Source: Gammaproteobacteria bacterium (lineage in GTDB: Bacteria > Pseudomonadota > Gammaproteobacteria > Enterobacterales > Kangiellaceae). Taken from it: a stretch of 51,217 bases of DNA. Shown here piece by piece: positions 1 through 9,218 of this stretch. The DNA lies in contig JABXHQ010000024.1 in the NCBI GenBank assembly GCA_013373545.1, positions 1 to 51,217 on the forward strand, in the 5' to 3' direction. The position numbers and the translations under genes are program-made. Within the stretch, counting starts at the first letter, position 1. Each line of letters begins with the position of its first letter. The notes beneath the pieces were generated by a model. That model ran no database searches. It was not told where the DNA came from and was given only the letters and a program-made list of their open reading frames with translations.

Positions 1-54
1 CCCGCGACCCCCGGCGTGACAGGCCGGTATTCTAACCAGCTGAACTACCGCTCC
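1..54 (-). tRNA. tRNA-Asp (anticodon GTC), partial at window edge
   Basis: Read on the minus strand from 54 down to 1, the sequence begins GGAGCGG, continues with a D-arm (GTTCAGCTGGTTAGA) and has an anticodon stem CCGGC/GCCGG enclosing CTGTCAC, which gives anticodon GTC. This is the usual bacterial tRNA-Asp arrangement. About 54 of roughly 77 bases are present. The T-arm is only begun, and the acceptor 3' strand lies outside the window. A very good promoter sits just upstream (83-111). Confidence 0.93.
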
Positions 55-82
55 GCGTTGGTACCCCTTGCGAGGTGGGCGT

Positions 83-111
83 ATAATACGTAGGGCACTT
101 CGGCCTGTCAA
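83..111 (-). promoter_or_regulatory. Sigma-70 promoter of the tRNA-Asp gene
   Basis: On the minus strand a perfect -35 TTGACA (111-106) is separated by exactly 17 bases from a -10 TATTAT (88-83). The predicted start falls around 76, in a G/C-rich discriminator (GCCCACC). Such a discriminator is typical of stable-RNA promoters under stringent control; that regulation is inferred. Confidence 0.85.
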
Positions 112-209
112 TAAACTTTTTTAAATTTTTTAATATTTTTATGACACTGGTTAAGCTCTAATCAATTGCGGATAAATATTCACCTAACCCTTTCATTTTT
201 GGATAATTT

Positions 210-1058
210 TTACTCAGGCTTAGACTCCATTTCATCACCAGACTCAGCAAACGCATCATCCCAACTCGGTTCATCGGAGTCAGCAGATATATCTTCTAGC
301 GGCATATCGTCGAGCGGAGATGGGGCATTATCCGCTGCGTTTTCTTCGAGCTCTAAATCATCAACCGTTTCGGTCTCAACTTGCGCTTGTGAGGATTCGG
401 CGGGCGGCTCACTGCTACTGGGCGCAGACTTCTCTCCCGAGAATGACTCCATAGCCGTGAGAATCTGCTCAACCGACATATCTTTTTTAACCACTTCTTC
501 ACCAAACATTGACGAGTATTCGGCAAAGATATTGTTCAAGGTAGTAAGTGTCACATGCACTTCTTGTTTTAAGCTTTTATTCTTCTCTTTTAGTTCTTCG
601 ATCTCGGCCAATTTAGCTTCTAAATCGCTTTGCAGTAAGCTACTTTCACCGGCATCATCGTCAACGGTCGCTTCTGCGGGTGCCACTGCTCCAGCGGCCA
701 AATTATGGTAACGCTCGGTGATGCGTGATAACTCTTCATCGAGTAAGGCGAGATTCTCAATGTCTTTATTGAGCAAACTGCTGACAAACGTACGAAAGAA
801 AAATTTTCGCTCTTTAATGATTTCTGCCGATAACTTATCAACGTCACTGTCAGCATAGCCAAGCTTTTCATGTAAAAACCGTTGAATGGCTTCCTTATTG
901 ACCGCTTCGTTTTCTTTAACATTTAAAATTAATTCACGCATCGCATCTTTTAAACGCGATTTACTGCGCATGAGCACCACGAGTAAAATAATCGCGAGCG
1001 CCAAAAATGGTAAAATAATTTCTACCATTAATATCCATGAAAAAAGTGCATCATTCAT
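210..1058 (-). CDS. Membrane-anchored coiled-coil protein of unknown function, partner of the VWA protein
   Basis: A 282-residue protein with one N-terminal membrane helix (about residues 10-30, ending in basic residues). A helical, charged cytoplasmic region follows, with a probable coiled coil around residues 140-170 (rich in Lys/Glu/Leu), and then a very acidic Ser/Pro/Glu/Asp-rich C-terminal tail from about residue 210. Its start codon overlaps the stop of the upstream VWA gene (TAATG), so the two are almost certainly cotranscribed and translationally coupled. I do not recognise the family. The topology suggests a membrane scaffold working with the VWA protein. An opposite-strand reading frame here is a composition artefact. 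Confidence 0.8.
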   Translation of the reverse strand: MNDALFSWILMVEIILPFLALAIILLVVLMRSKSRLKDAMRELILNVKENEAVNKEAIQRFLHEKLGYADSDVDKLSAEIIKERKFFFRTFVSSLLNKDIENLALLDEELSRITERYHNLAAGAVAPAEATVDDDAGESSLLQSDLEAKLAEIEELKEKNKSLKQEVHVTLTTLNNIFAEYSSMFGEEVVKKDMSVEQILTAMESFSGEKSAPSSSEPPAESSQAQVETETVDDLELEENAADNAPSPLDDMPLEDISADSDEPSWDDAFAESGDEMESKPE

Positions 1059-3010
1059 TATTCTTGATCCTTCGATGAATCATCTTCAGCGAATAGTTCT
1101 TGGGTCATTAGGTCCGAGTTTTCTTTGGTTTTCTTGCTCACCGAGCGCCAAACAAACCAGCCTAATAATACTAATAAAACATTACCGACGAAACCAATCG
1201 ACAACCAAAGCGTCCAATTAACTGGCTCTGGTTCTGGCTCTTGTTCAGTACTCTCAGCCGGATCCACCGCGGGCTCTTGTGGTTGTTCTGGCTCCAGGGT
1301 CGTTTCAGGTTCGGCTTCTGGCTCTGGTGCCTTTTCTTCTGGCACCGGCGTTTGCGGCTGTGTGGTTTCAGGCTCTGGCGTCTCTGGCTCAGTAACAACC
1401 GGCTCGGGTTCAAATCCGGGTAATGGTGCTTGCTCAAATGCTAAAGCGGGTAAGTCGACGCGGAAGCTACGCCCAGTAGGCGACTCCCCTTGAGCCGTCA
1501 ACTGCACTTGATACTCTCCACCTTGAGGGAAAACCTTAACGTCAAAGCTGGGTTTTTTTGACCAGTCATCAATCGCAATGAATTGGGTCGTGTCATCCGG
1601 ATAGGTAATTTGTCCACTCAGCGACAATGAGCTCGGCAAGACAATATCCTCAATAATTTTTAAATGGACTTGATGCGGAATGGTTTGCTCGAAGCTCATT
1701 TGCACATCGGCCAATACCGGTGTGCCATAGATATTCACAGCATGGGTGCGACTGCGTTCAAAGGTTGGGCTTTTAACAACCAATTTAATTTCCAATACGC
1801 CGTCTTCTTCACCAGCAAAAAATACTTGGCGAAAGGTTCCCGATGAGGTGTCTTTTAATAATGGCGTTACACCTTCGCGCCCTTTATATTGAGTGGAGAG
1901 TTTAGCATCCACCAGACTGAGAAAGTCTGGCTTGGTGATCACCTTACCTTCCTCTAAAAGTTTAACTTGATAATCGATTTGTTCATTAGCCAAAACATTA
2001 TTCGGCAGATCCGCAACTTGTAACCCCAGTTTACTAACCACCATAACACGGTTATCAGGATCGACCTTGGCATCAATTTGCCATTGTCCGGGTTGTGGAT
2101 TGGTTAGCGTTACTAAGTCATAAGTGTTACTGGAAAACCAGCGAACGTTTGCGCGCTTAGTTTCGTAGGACAAGGTTTCCGCCGTCGGCAAGATTAACTT
2201 GGCTTTATCACTTCCGGGCTCACGAAATACCAAGATGGTCATTTCTTCGATGCTGGCATCAACAGTAAATTGGTTATTTTCGAGTGGTAATGAGTCGCGT
2301 GGTGCCGCTTGTTCAAAGATCTTTAAAAATACTTTTTGCAGTTCATCGGCGCTATTGACGGCCTGATACCAACCATCGGTTTGGGTCGAAAGTGCTTTGA
2401 GCAATTCATGATCCGCTTGCTCCGAGAGCGCTATAGTGTGAATGGTAACGCCAGCGGCTTTAAGGCGCGGTAGTATTTCTTGGAGGATCCGTTGCCGTTC
2501 AGCGGCATTTTTAGTCGGATCTTTGGCGATATCGACCATACCATCGGTTAACAATATCATGCTGCGAGTTTCATCATCGGCAGGACGGTTCCAGTCCCAG
2601 CTAGACTTCGCCATTGCATCACCAATATTGGTAAATAATCCTGCGGAATTGATTTTACCAGCCGCAGCTGTCGCACTCTCCTGCCACTGTTGATCAACTT
2701 GTTTTAGCGGAACCAACATATTAACGTAACGACCAAAAGCCCAAACCCCAGCTTCGGAACCTTTCGGCATTAGATTCGTGACCATTCGAAGGGCTGGAAT
2801 TCGTAAATTATTTGGATCGTTCTGCTTCATGCTGCCGGAGATATCAATCAACAAGCGAACATCTGCAGGCTTTTGTCCGCTCGGCTGAGCGCTGTACAGC
2901 ACGGTACTGGCAACCAACAATGATAAATAAACTGCAAAGCGCCGCAATAGACTGGCTGTCTGCCCTACCTTGGCGGCGCTCAAAACGACTAATCGCTTCA
3001 ACGAGCCCAT
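1058..3010 (-). CDS. VWA-domain protein, exported and anchored by a C-terminal membrane helix
   Basis: A 650-residue protein. Residues 1-42 look like a long signal peptide (basic region, then a hydrophobic core ending near YSAQ). A von Willebrand A domain follows, with a complete MIDAS metal site: DISGS at 56-60, a Thr in LFTNIGD, and an Asp in LLTDG. Beta-rich domains come next, then a Pro/Glu-rich repeat linker (about 530-595), one membrane helix (about 598-622) and a short acidic cytoplasmic tail. The bulk should therefore lie in the periplasm. It resembles gammaproteobacterial VWA proteins of the TIGR03503 type, from memory and unverified. It is the first gene of a two-gene unit with the coiled-coil protein. 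Ligand unknown. Confidence 0.82.
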   Translation of the reverse strand: MGSLKRLVVLSAAKVGQTASLLRRFAVYLSLLVASTVLYSAQPSGQKPADVRLLIDISGSMKQNDPNNLRIPALRMVTNLMPKGSEAGVWAFGRYVNMLVPLKQVDQQWQESATAAAGKINSAGLFTNIGDAMAKSSWDWNRPADDETRSMILLTDGMVDIAKDPTKNAAERQRILQEILPRLKAAGVTIHTIALSEQADHELLKALSTQTDGWYQAVNSADELQKVFLKIFEQAAPRDSLPLENNQFTVDASIEEMTILVFREPGSDKAKLILPTAETLSYETKRANVRWFSSNTYDLVTLTNPQPGQWQIDAKVDPDNRVMVVSKLGLQVADLPNNVLANEQIDYQVKLLEEGKVITKPDFLSLVDAKLSTQYKGREGVTPLLKDTSSGTFRQVFFAGEEDGVLEIKLVVKSPTFERSRTHAVNIYGTPVLADVQMSFEQTIPHQVHLKIIEDIVLPSSLSLSGQITYPDDTTQFIAIDDWSKKPSFDVKVFPQGGEYQVQLTAQGESPTGRSFRVDLPALAFEQAPLPGFEPEPVVTEPETPEPETTQPQTPVPEEKAPEPEAEPETTLEPEQPQEPAVDPAESTEQEPEPEPVNWTLWLSIGFVGNVLLVLLGWFVWRSVSKKTKENSDLMTQELFAEDDSSKDQE

Positions 3011-3123
3011 ACGAAAACCAATATTTTTGAGTTATAGTTTTCGAAGTTTAGCTTAAAAATCAAGAAATTGCTTTAACTGCTTCACAAGATGCTTGCAGTT
3101 TATTGATTCCTTAGTAGACAGTC

Positions 3124-3600
3124 TTATTGTGGCTCAATTTCGCTGAGGGGATCGGATTCCGGGTCGTCGAGTAAGACGATCGCAATTACGTGATCCTCGA
3201 GGTCCCCTGACTCGGTTTCTGAGACAACTTTACCCCGAGCGGAACGATTAGCTTGATGCACCGACTCTGGATCACCGCTTCGAAGTGGATGCCACTCCGG
3301 TAGATCCTGTCCTTTGGCTAGCAACTTATAAGCGCAGGTATTTGGCAACCACTCATAATTCCGTGCGCCTTCGGGCGTGACCTGAATACAGTCAGGTACT
3401 AAGGTAAACCGATTTGCATAATCGCTACAGCGGCAAGTTTGTTGATTGAAGTATTGGCAACACACATCGGTTTGATACAGATCGCCTTCTTCATCTTCTA
3501 GCTTATACACACAACATTTACCGCACCCATCGCACAACGACTCCCATTGCGCTTCGGTCATGTCCTCAAGTGCGGTGGTTTTCCAGAAGGGTTCACTCAT
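3124..3600 (-). CDS. ycgN: YcgN family cysteine-cluster protein
   Basis: 158 residues starting MSEPFWK. Family hallmark cysteines are at positions 23, 26, 29 and 30 (CDGCGKCC), 47-48 and 56/58, which suggests binding of a metal or Fe-S centre; the biochemical role is unknown. An in-frame start five codons upstream (3615) is possible. I chose 3600 because GGAAGG lies at a good distance before that ATG. The gene overlaps the end of ycgM by 8 bases and follows ycgL-ycgM as in other gammaproteobacteria, so it is the last gene of the fadD-rnd-ycgLMN unit. The acidic C-terminal tail is probably disordered. Confidence 0.9.
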   Translation of the reverse strand: MSEPFWKTTALEDMTEAQWESLCDGCGKCCVYKLEDEEGDLYQTDVCCQYFNQQTCRCSDYANRFTLVPDCIQVTPEGARNYEWLPNTCAYKLLAKGQDLPEWHPLRSGDPESVHQANRSARGKVVSETESGDLEDHVIAIVLLDDPESDPLSEIEPQ

Positions 3601-4249
3601 TGATAACCTTCCCACTCACGGTTAGTAAATCACCCAGTTGCCCAACCACTTCGTCACCGGGGCTGAGCGCCGCAACCCCGGACGGCGTTCCGGTGAGTAC
3701 AATATCGCCTGGGTTGAGGGTAAAGAACTGTGATATGTAATGCAGTAGTTGCTGCGGTGACCACAGCATATCGGCACTATTGCCGCGCTGACGAAGCTGT
3801 CCATTGACCACTAACTCAAGCGTTAAACTATCCAGCTCTTCTGGTACCGGGATCCAAGCTGAGATAGGACAAGCACCATCAAACGCTTTCGCCATTTCCC
3901 ACGGTTTACCCGCTTGTTTTAACTGGGTTTGTTCGTCTCTGAGGGTCAAGTCTAGAGCAAGACCGACAGCCGCCACAGCACTTAAGCAATCTTCTTCGCG
4001 CGCTTGGCTGAGCGGTGATTTTATTAGCAGCGCTAACTCAAGTTCGTGATGGCATTCACCGCGACCATTCGGAATAGAAAAATTGTCCTGCCAATGACAA
4101 AGGCTAGTATTGGGCTTCATAAACAGTACCGGACTTTCAGGTACTGAATTTCCCAACTCACGCGCATGCTCGGCATAATTGCGCCCCACACATACGATCT
4201 TACCGGGAGCCAATGCGCTCACGCTGACACTTTCCGATCGATAGTGCAT
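3593..4249 (-). CDS. ycgM: Fumarylacetoacetate hydrolase-family protein YcgM (acylpyruvate hydrolase/oxaloacetate tautomerase type)
   Basis: 218 residues, the usual length of single-domain FAH proteins. Visible family features are VGRNYAEHA near residue 21, the metal-binding acidic residues of HHELELALL (E69, E71), GKPWEMAKAFDG with the conserved Lys, and LTGTPSGV near the C-terminus. The FAHD1/YcgM group hydrolyses acylpyruvates or tautomerises/decarboxylates oxaloacetate; which activity applies here is not visible. It is a different gene from the tyrosine-pathway FAH at 39828-40814. It abuts ycgL (shared base 4249) and overlaps ycgN, as expected for a translationally coupled operon. Confidence 0.92.
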   Translation of the reverse strand: MHYRSESVSVSALAPGKIVCVGRNYAEHARELGNSVPESPVLFMKPNTSLCHWQDNFSIPNGRGECHHELELALLIKSPLSQAREEDCLSAVAAVGLALDLTLRDEQTQLKQAGKPWEMAKAFDGACPISAWIPVPEELDSLTLELVVNGQLRQRGNSADMLWSPQQLLHYISQFFTLNPGDIVLTGTPSGVAALSPGDEVVGQLGDLLTVSGKVINE

Positions 4250-4512
4250 TAGGCGACGTCAGGTTGGTTAAGCAAAGACTCAATACGCGGTGGCATTTGC
4301 AAAAAGAATCCCTGCTCGGTTAACTGCTGTTTAACTTCAGCGATGTCTTCACGAGCCAATTTATCGCGCTTAGCCAAGTTGAGTTGCAGGGCGAACTCAG
4401 GTTCGCCAAAGGCTTTTAACAAGGCTTCTGGAACCGCTGAAAAGTCATCTCGCTTGGTTAGATAGAGGTACATTTCATCTTTTTTGGGGCTACGATAGAC
4501 AAAGCATATCAT
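4249..4512 (-). CDS. ycgL: YcgL domain protein
   Basis: 87 residues, matching the small gammaproteobacterial YcgL family: an N-terminal VYRSPKKDEMYLY strand region and a C-terminal segment with GFFLQMPPR. The fold is known in the family, the function is not. The stop codon shares a base with the start of ycgM. The upstream rnd gene ends 41 bases away, so the gene is in line with fadD-rnd. In several relatives this gene sits near minCDE, which is not present in this window. Confidence 0.92.
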   Translation of the reverse strand: MICFVYRSPKKDEMYLYLTKRDDFSAVPEALLKAFGEPEFALQLNLAKRDKLAREDIAEVKQQLTEQGFFLQMPPRIESLLNQPDVA

Positions 4513-4553
4513 TACGAATATTCGCTCATTTAGGTAGTTTCAGAGAATCAAAT

Positions 4554-5669
4554 CTAGGTATTTAGATGAGATTTTATCACAGGTGATAAAAATTGTTCGT
4601 GTAGTTTGGTCCAGCCACGAGGAAATTCTCGGCGATTATCCAGCAAATAAGCAACATAACGACGTAATAATTTCTTGCTACACAAAACCTCAGGCTCAAT
4701 CTTAAGCTCTGCAGCAACCTTATCGATATCACGCCGCATTAATTGCATTGATTGCGTCATGCTTTGCCAATATTTAGGGCTCAGCGGTGCTAGCAAATCC
4801 ACCTCTGGCTGCTCTGATATATTGCTTAATAAGGCTTGTAAGGTATCGCCATAGCGGCGCCGTGAGGCAGGATGCCACCCTTCAATAAACGGTAACCGAC
4901 CGTTCGTTAAGCCTTGCCGCGCTAACTCAAACAACTCATCATTTTTTAGGACAAAGGTTTTCGGTCGATCCGATTGGCGCGCTTCGACTTCGCGCCAACG
5001 ACATAGATAGTACAAACGTTGTAACTGCTCAGCATTCAAACGCCATGCATTTTTTACGTCCAAATACGCGAGGCTATAATCATCTAATGCTTCTACTCGC
5101 GACTCTAGCTCCTGGCACTCTTGGGTTATCCAAGTTTGCTTTTCCGGCGCTTTGGCAATTAAAGCTTGAATTTGCTGATAAGCGCCGACTAAATATTCAA
5201 CGTCATCGACAGCATAATTTAATTGCTCATCCGACAGCGGGCGTTGTAACCAATCTGAACGCGACCAGCCTTTTGCAAGTCTTACACCACACAGCGACTC
5301 TACCATTGCCGCATAGCCCATACTTGGCCCCAGTCCTAAATAGGCAGCTGCTATTTGAGTATCAAATAGCCCTCTTAACACCACATTAAAATAACGAAAT
5401 AAGACTTCGCAATCTTCCGATGCGGAGTGGAACACTTTGCGCACTTGCGGATCCGCTAGCAGCTCGGAAAAACTCAACTCCGCTCGTGCCGCTTGCGGTT
5501 CAATTAGGTAATGCTGCTCACCATCCGACAGCTGAATTAATGCTAATTGCGGATAAAAGGTTCGCTCACGTTGAAACTCTGTATCGAGGTAAAGGCAGGA
5601 CAACTGTCGCCATTTTGCAATTAATGGCGACAATTGTTCAGGTGTGGTAATCCAAGTAAAGCGCGACAA
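4554..5669 (-). CDS. rnd: Ribonuclease D
   Basis: 371 residues, typical length for RNase D, a 3'-5' exonuclease that trims tRNA precursors. The DEDDy active site is complete: LDTEF with D29 and E31, D86 in SASEDCEV, and Y152...D156 in NYAVDDVEYL. Two HRDC-like helical domains follow (about 205-370). The start lies 3 bases after the fadD stop, so the genes are cotranscribed, a pairing also seen in Escherichia coli. Confidence 0.96.
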   Translation of the reverse strand: MSRFTWITTPEQLSPLIAKWRQLSCLYLDTEFQRERTFYPQLALIQLSDGEQHYLIEPQAARAELSFSELLADPQVRKVFHSASEDCEVLFRYFNVVLRGLFDTQIAAAYLGLGPSMGYAAMVESLCGVRLAKGWSRSDWLQRPLSDEQLNYAVDDVEYLVGAYQQIQALIAKAPEKQTWITQECQELESRVEALDDYSLAYLDVKNAWRLNAEQLQRLYYLCRWREVEARQSDRPKTFVLKNDELFELARQGLTNGRLPFIEGWHPASRRRYGDTLQALLSNISEQPEVDLLAPLSPKYWQSMTQSMQLMRRDIDKVAAELKIEPEVLCSKKLLRRYVAYLLDNRREFPRGWTKLHEQFLSPVIKSHLNT

Positions 5670-5672
5670 ATC

Positions 5673-7349
5673 TTAATTCGACTGTGTCGTCTCGTCACGT
5701 AATTCGCGACGTAAAATTTTACCCACATTAGACTTAGGTAAGTCTTCGCGAAACTCAACTTGTTTCGGCACTTTGTAGCCGGTTAAGTTTTCTTTACAAA
5801 ACGCAATAAGTTCGGCTTCGGTTAGCGAGGCATCCTTTTTAACCACAAATATTTTGACAATCTCACCGCTCGATTCCGACGGAACGCCAACCGCGGCGAC
5901 TTCCAAAACGCCCGGATGTGCGGCAACCACGTCTTCGATTTCGTTTGGATATACATTAAAACCAGAAACTAAAATCATGTCTTTTTTACGGTCGACAATT
6001 TTTAGAAAGCCTTGTTCAGTCATCAATGCAATATCACCGGTTGATAACCAGCCATCTTGAATAACTTTATTGGTTTCTTCCGGACGACCGAGGTAGCCTG
6101 CCATTACTTGTGGGCCTTTCACCCACAACTCACCAGGTTCGTTAAACCCTAGCGCCTTGCCCTTCTCATCACGCACTTCAACCTCAGTTGACGGAACCGG
6201 TAAACCAATGGTGCCGTTATATTCGGTTAGGTTCATCGGGTTAATGGTGACCGCCGGTGCAGTTTCGGTTAAGCCGTAAGCTTCCAGTAGAGGCGTTCCA
6301 GTGACCGACTGCCAACGTTTCGCAACGGCTTCTTGTACCGCCATGCCACCGCCCAGTGTCATTTTTAATGAAGAGAAATCAAGATCACTAAAACCATCGG
6401 TATTGAGTAAACCGTTAAACAAGGTATTCACACCGGTTATCGCAGTGAACTTGAATTGCTTTAACTCTTTAATGAAACCAGGCATATCCCGTGGATTGGT
6501 AACCAGTACATTGAGTCCGCCATACTTCATAAAGGTCATGCAATTAGCGGTAAGCGAAAAGATGTGATACAGCGGTAACGCTGTAATGATAATTTCTTTG
6601 CCTTCCTGAATCAGTGGTTTCAACCACGCAGATGCTTGCAAAATATTCGCAACCATATTGCGATGAAGCAAAATAGCTCCTTTAGCAACGCCCGTAGTAC
6701 CGCCGGTATATTGCAAAAAGGCAATGTCGTCTTGAGTTACATTCGCCGGTTTAAAGCTTTGCTCAGACCCGAATTTTAACGCTTGATTAAAGCGGTGCGC
6801 ACGTGCTCCGAGGCTGTGCTCGGGGACCATTTTTTTGACTTTGCGAACAACAAAGTTCACCAACTTACGTTTTAACCAACCGCAACTGTCACCGATTTCC
6901 GTCAAAACCACATTTTGTACCGATGTTTCATCGATGATCTCTTCTAATGTACGCGCAAAATTTTCCACAATGACAATGGTAGTGGTCTGCGAGTCATTGA
7001 GTTGGTGCTTCAACTCGCGTGGTGTGTACAGTGGGTTAACATTGACCACCGTCATGCCTGCACGCAAAACACCGAAGATAGCAATCGGATACTGGAGCAA
7101 GTTCGGCATCATGATTGCGACGCGAGAGCCCTTCGGTAGCTTTAATGTATGTTGTAAATAACTGGCAAATTTGGCCGATTCACGCTCCAGATCGGCGAAT
7201 GATAGAGTTTGACCCAGATTGGTAAACGCCGGCTTGTCGGCGAAATTGTTTACGCTCTCATTAAAGATATCAACGATCGACTGATATTGATCGAGATTAA
7301 TTTCGGGCTCTACACCATCTGGATAACTGTTCAACCAGACTTTTTCCAT
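5673..7349 (-). CDS. fadD: Long-chain fatty-acid-CoA ligase
   Basis: 558 residues. It activates long-chain fatty acids to acyl-CoA with ATP, coupling uptake at the inner membrane to beta-oxidation. The ATP/AMP P-loop is YTGGTTG (214-220), followed by the adenylate motif around [12 protein letters not shown] and the hinge/loop DIALM...[16 protein letters not shown], a FadD signature. The conserved C-terminal catalytic Lys lies in [14 protein letters not shown] ribosome site AGGAGAGG is well placed before the ATG. It is the first gene of the fadD-rnd-ycgLMN run; a FadR-like operator lies about 100 bases upstream. The enoyl-CoA hydratase and ETF genes elsewhere in the window act later in the same catabolism. 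Confidence 0.96.
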   Translation of the reverse strand: MEKVWLNSYPDGVEPEINLDQYQSIVDIFNESVNNFADKPAFTNLGQTLSFADLERESAKFASYLQHTLKLPKGSRVAIMMPNLLQYPIAIFGVLRAGMTVVNVNPLYTPRELKHQLNDSQTTTIVIVENFARTLEEIIDETSVQNVVLTEIGDSCGWLKRKLVNFVVRKVKKMVPEHSLGARAHRFNQALKFGSEQSFKPANVTQDDIAFLQYTGGTTGVAKGAILLHRNMVANILQASAWLKPLIQEGKEIIITALPLYHIFSLTANCMTFMKYGGLNVLVTNPRDMPGFIKELKQFKFTAITGVNTLFNGLLNTDGFSDLDFSSLKMTLGGGMAVQEAVAKRWQSVTGTPLLEAYGLTETAPAVTINPMNLTEYNGTIGLPVPSTEVEVRDEKGKALGFNEPGELWVKGPQVMAGYLGRPEETNKVIQDGWLSTGDIALMTEQGFLKIVDRKKDMILVSGFNVYPNEIEDVVAAHPGVLEVAAVGVPSESSGEIVKIFVVKKDASLTEAELIAFCKENLTGYKVPKQVEFREDLPKSNVGKILRRELRDETTQSN

Positions 7350-7444
7350 CTGCCTCTCCTGTGTGTCAGTGTCTTGCTCTTGCGCGCATTTTTTTAATTA
7401 TGATGTGACCAGCAATGCTATCAGTTGAGCCGCATTTAGAAAAG

Positions 7445-7461
7445 CACTTGTCGGACCAATT
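7445..7461. promoter_or_regulatory. Candidate FadR operator upstream of fadD
   Basis: The 17 bases CACTTGTCGGACCAATT match the enteric FadR consensus AACTGGTCGGACCAGTT at 14 positions and form the imperfect palindrome TTGTCGGACCAA. On the minus strand the site lies just downstream of a TTGAAA (-35-like, 7474-7469), so binding could block fadD transcription. FadR normally releases DNA on binding long-chain acyl-CoA. The fadR gene itself is not in the window, so the regulator is inferred. Confidence 0.6.
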
Positions 7462-7572
7462 TCAAGGATTTTCATAGAGTTGGTGACAAATCGTACAGAT
7501 TTTTGACAGTGGCATAATCTAATGCTTGTCCTAAACTATAGCTAATACGTTGATTGCTGCTCAGGTATTTGT

Positions 7573-8370
7573 GTGACGAAGCTATTGATCCAAGATTTGA
7601 CCATATTGCTGGTTGAGCCATCGGTTACTCAGCAGAAGATTATCTTAACCAACTTAGCCGAGGCCGGCGTTGAAAAGGTTGATTGTGTTGATTCGGGCAA
7701 AGCGGCCATCGCCCACTTGAAACGCATGACGCCCGATCTGGTAATCAGCTGCATGTATTTCCCAGATATGACAGCACTCGAGTTGATTCATCATATCCGC
7801 GCCGAAACCACACTTAGTACTCTGCCGTTTATGTTGGTGTCGAGTGAAGTTCGCTTTGGCCGGATCGATCCCATAAAGCAAGCTGGTGTGGTGGCTATTT
7901 TACCCAAGCCCTTCGATTTTGAATCACTCAACACCGCGCTCAAGAACACTCTCCACTTTCTCGAACCCGACGAGCTGGATCTATTAAATTACGATCCAAC
8001 AGAGCTGCGGGTATTAGTGGTCGACGACAGCGCATTAGCGCGTAAATTTATTATTAAAACCTTGGCTGGACTTGGCATTCATACTATTACTGAAGCCAAT
8101 GATGGAAAGGCGGCGGTGGGAATTTTACAAGCTGGCGAGCAATTTGATCTAATTGTGTCCGATTACAACATGCCGGAAATGGACGGCAAAGCGCTGGTGG
8201 AATACATTAGACAAGATGAAACCATTGCCCACATTCCAGTCTTGATGGTCACCAGTGAACAAAATCGCGCGGTATTAAATAACATTGAGCAGGTCGGTGT
8301 CTCGGCTATTTGCGATAAGCCTTTTGAACCACAAAATGTTAAACAATTACTGGCGAATATTCTCAATTAA
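7573..8370 (+). CDS. Twin-receiver response regulator; first receiver degenerate
   Basis: 265 residues made only of two CheY-like receiver domains. The second (about 145-265) is canonical: acidic pair D151/D152, phosphoacceptor D197 in SDYNMPEMDG, T227, and K249 in DKPF. The first (about 8-128) keeps the Lys in PKPF, but it has VEPS in place of the acidic pair and C60 (ISCMYFPD) where the phosphorylated Asp should be, so it should not be phosphorylated there. There is no output domain; signalling must be by protein interaction, as in PilG/CheY-like proteins. The start is GTG with no better ATG nearby. Its 3' end overlaps the convergent hydrolase gene by 4 bases. No kinase is adjacent. Confidence 0.9.
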   Translation: MTKLLIQDLTILLVEPSVTQQKIILTNLAEAGVEKVDCVDSGKAAIAHLKRMTPDLVISCMYFPDMTALELIHHIRAETTLSTLPFMLVSSEVRFGRIDPIKQAGVVAILPKPFDFESLNTALKNTLHFLEPDELDLLNYDPTELRVLVVDDSALARKFIIKTLAGLGIHTITEANDGKAAVGILQAGEQFDLIVSDYNMPEMDGKALVEYIRQDETIAHIPVLMVTSEQNRAVLNNIEQVGVSAICDKPFEPQNVKQLLANILN

Positions 8371-9218
8371 TCAGCGATAAATTGCTCTATGCTCGCGGCG
8401 ACCGCTTGCGGCTGCTCGAGGTGTACATGGTGGCCGCCGCCGAGCACTTGTTGCTGTAAGCCTTTCAACAGCTTTTTCCGAGCCTGAATCAAAGCATTAT
8501 TAGCAAACAGCCCTTGTTCAGCCTCAATCAGTAAAACTGGACATTTTATAGCCACCAGTAAGCTTTGCAGTTGCGGTTCCGTCAGCCGATTAATACTGGC
8601 TACCGTTAGCCGCGGATCACTCGACCAGCGCACCCCGCCCGCTACCGGTTCAATTCCACGCTCGACAATCGGGGCAATCAGTTCCGGAGCTAAGTCAGAA
8701 TGCTGTGCACGTACCGCGATCGCCTCGGCTGAGTTTTTAAAAATCCGGCGTTTTTTTACCTTCGAGCGCTGGGCAACTGAACGCTGCATCAATTGCAAGG
8801 TTTCATCGCTGGAAACCGTTAGTGGCCCCAACGCCTCGAGTAAAATTAAATGGCTTAAGTGATCGGTTAGCGAAGCATACAAAGATGCAGCGGCGCCGCC
8901 CATTGAATGACCGACAATGGCAAATTGCGCCCAACTAAAGTGCGCAACGAGATCTTGAATAACATACACCAAATCGAGAAAGTGATAAGCCATGCCTTGA
9001 GGAATATGAGACGATTTTCCATGTCCGGGAAAATCCAAGGTAAAAATATGCTGGTTATTTAACAAAGGTAATAGCGGCGCAAAGGTAGCCGCATTATCGA
9101 GCCATCCATGTAACATTAATAGCGGCGGGCTCTGTACCGGTAACTTGGGCTGATACTCATCAACGGCACAATCAACGCCACACAATCGAAGCGTGTGGCG
9201 AATCGGTTCTATATTCAT
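8367..9218 (-). CDS. Alpha/beta hydrolase
   Basis: 283 residues with the alpha/beta-hydrolase fold: the oxyanion-hole region LMLHGWLDNAATF (about 34-46), the nucleophile elbow GHSMGG with S105, and a C-terminal catalytic His in GGGHHVHLEQP. The substrate is not evident; it resembles general esterases/acyltransferases of the MhpC type. Its start abuts the ComFB gene stop (shared base at 9218), so MBL hydrolase, ComFB and this enzyme form one minus-strand unit. It converges on the response regulator with a 4-base overlap. Confidence 0.9.
   Translation of the reverse strand: MNIEPIRHTLRLCGVDCAVDEYQPKLPVQSPPLLMLHGWLDNAATFAPLLPLLNNQHIFTLDFPGHGKSSHIPQGMAYHFLDLVYVIQDLVAHFSWAQFAIVGHSMGGAAASLYASLTDHLSHLILLEALGPLTVSSDETLQLMQRSVAQRSKVKKRRIFKNSAEAIAVRAQHSDLAPELIAPIVERGIEPVAGGVRWSSDPRLTVASINRLTEPQLQSLLVAIKCPVLLIEAEQGLFANNALIQARKKLLKGLQQQVLGGGHHVHLEQPQAVAASIEQFIAD

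Noticed and set aside
166-711. Ser-rich plus-strand open frame
   Set aside because: It is antisense to the acidic tail and coiled coil of the 282-residue protein, has no ribosome site, and its Ser-rich composition follows from the opposite strand's Glu/Asp codons.
1125-1493. Gly/Ser-rich plus-strand frame
   Set aside because: Mirror image of the Pro/Glu-rich linker of the VWA protein; low-complexity shadow.
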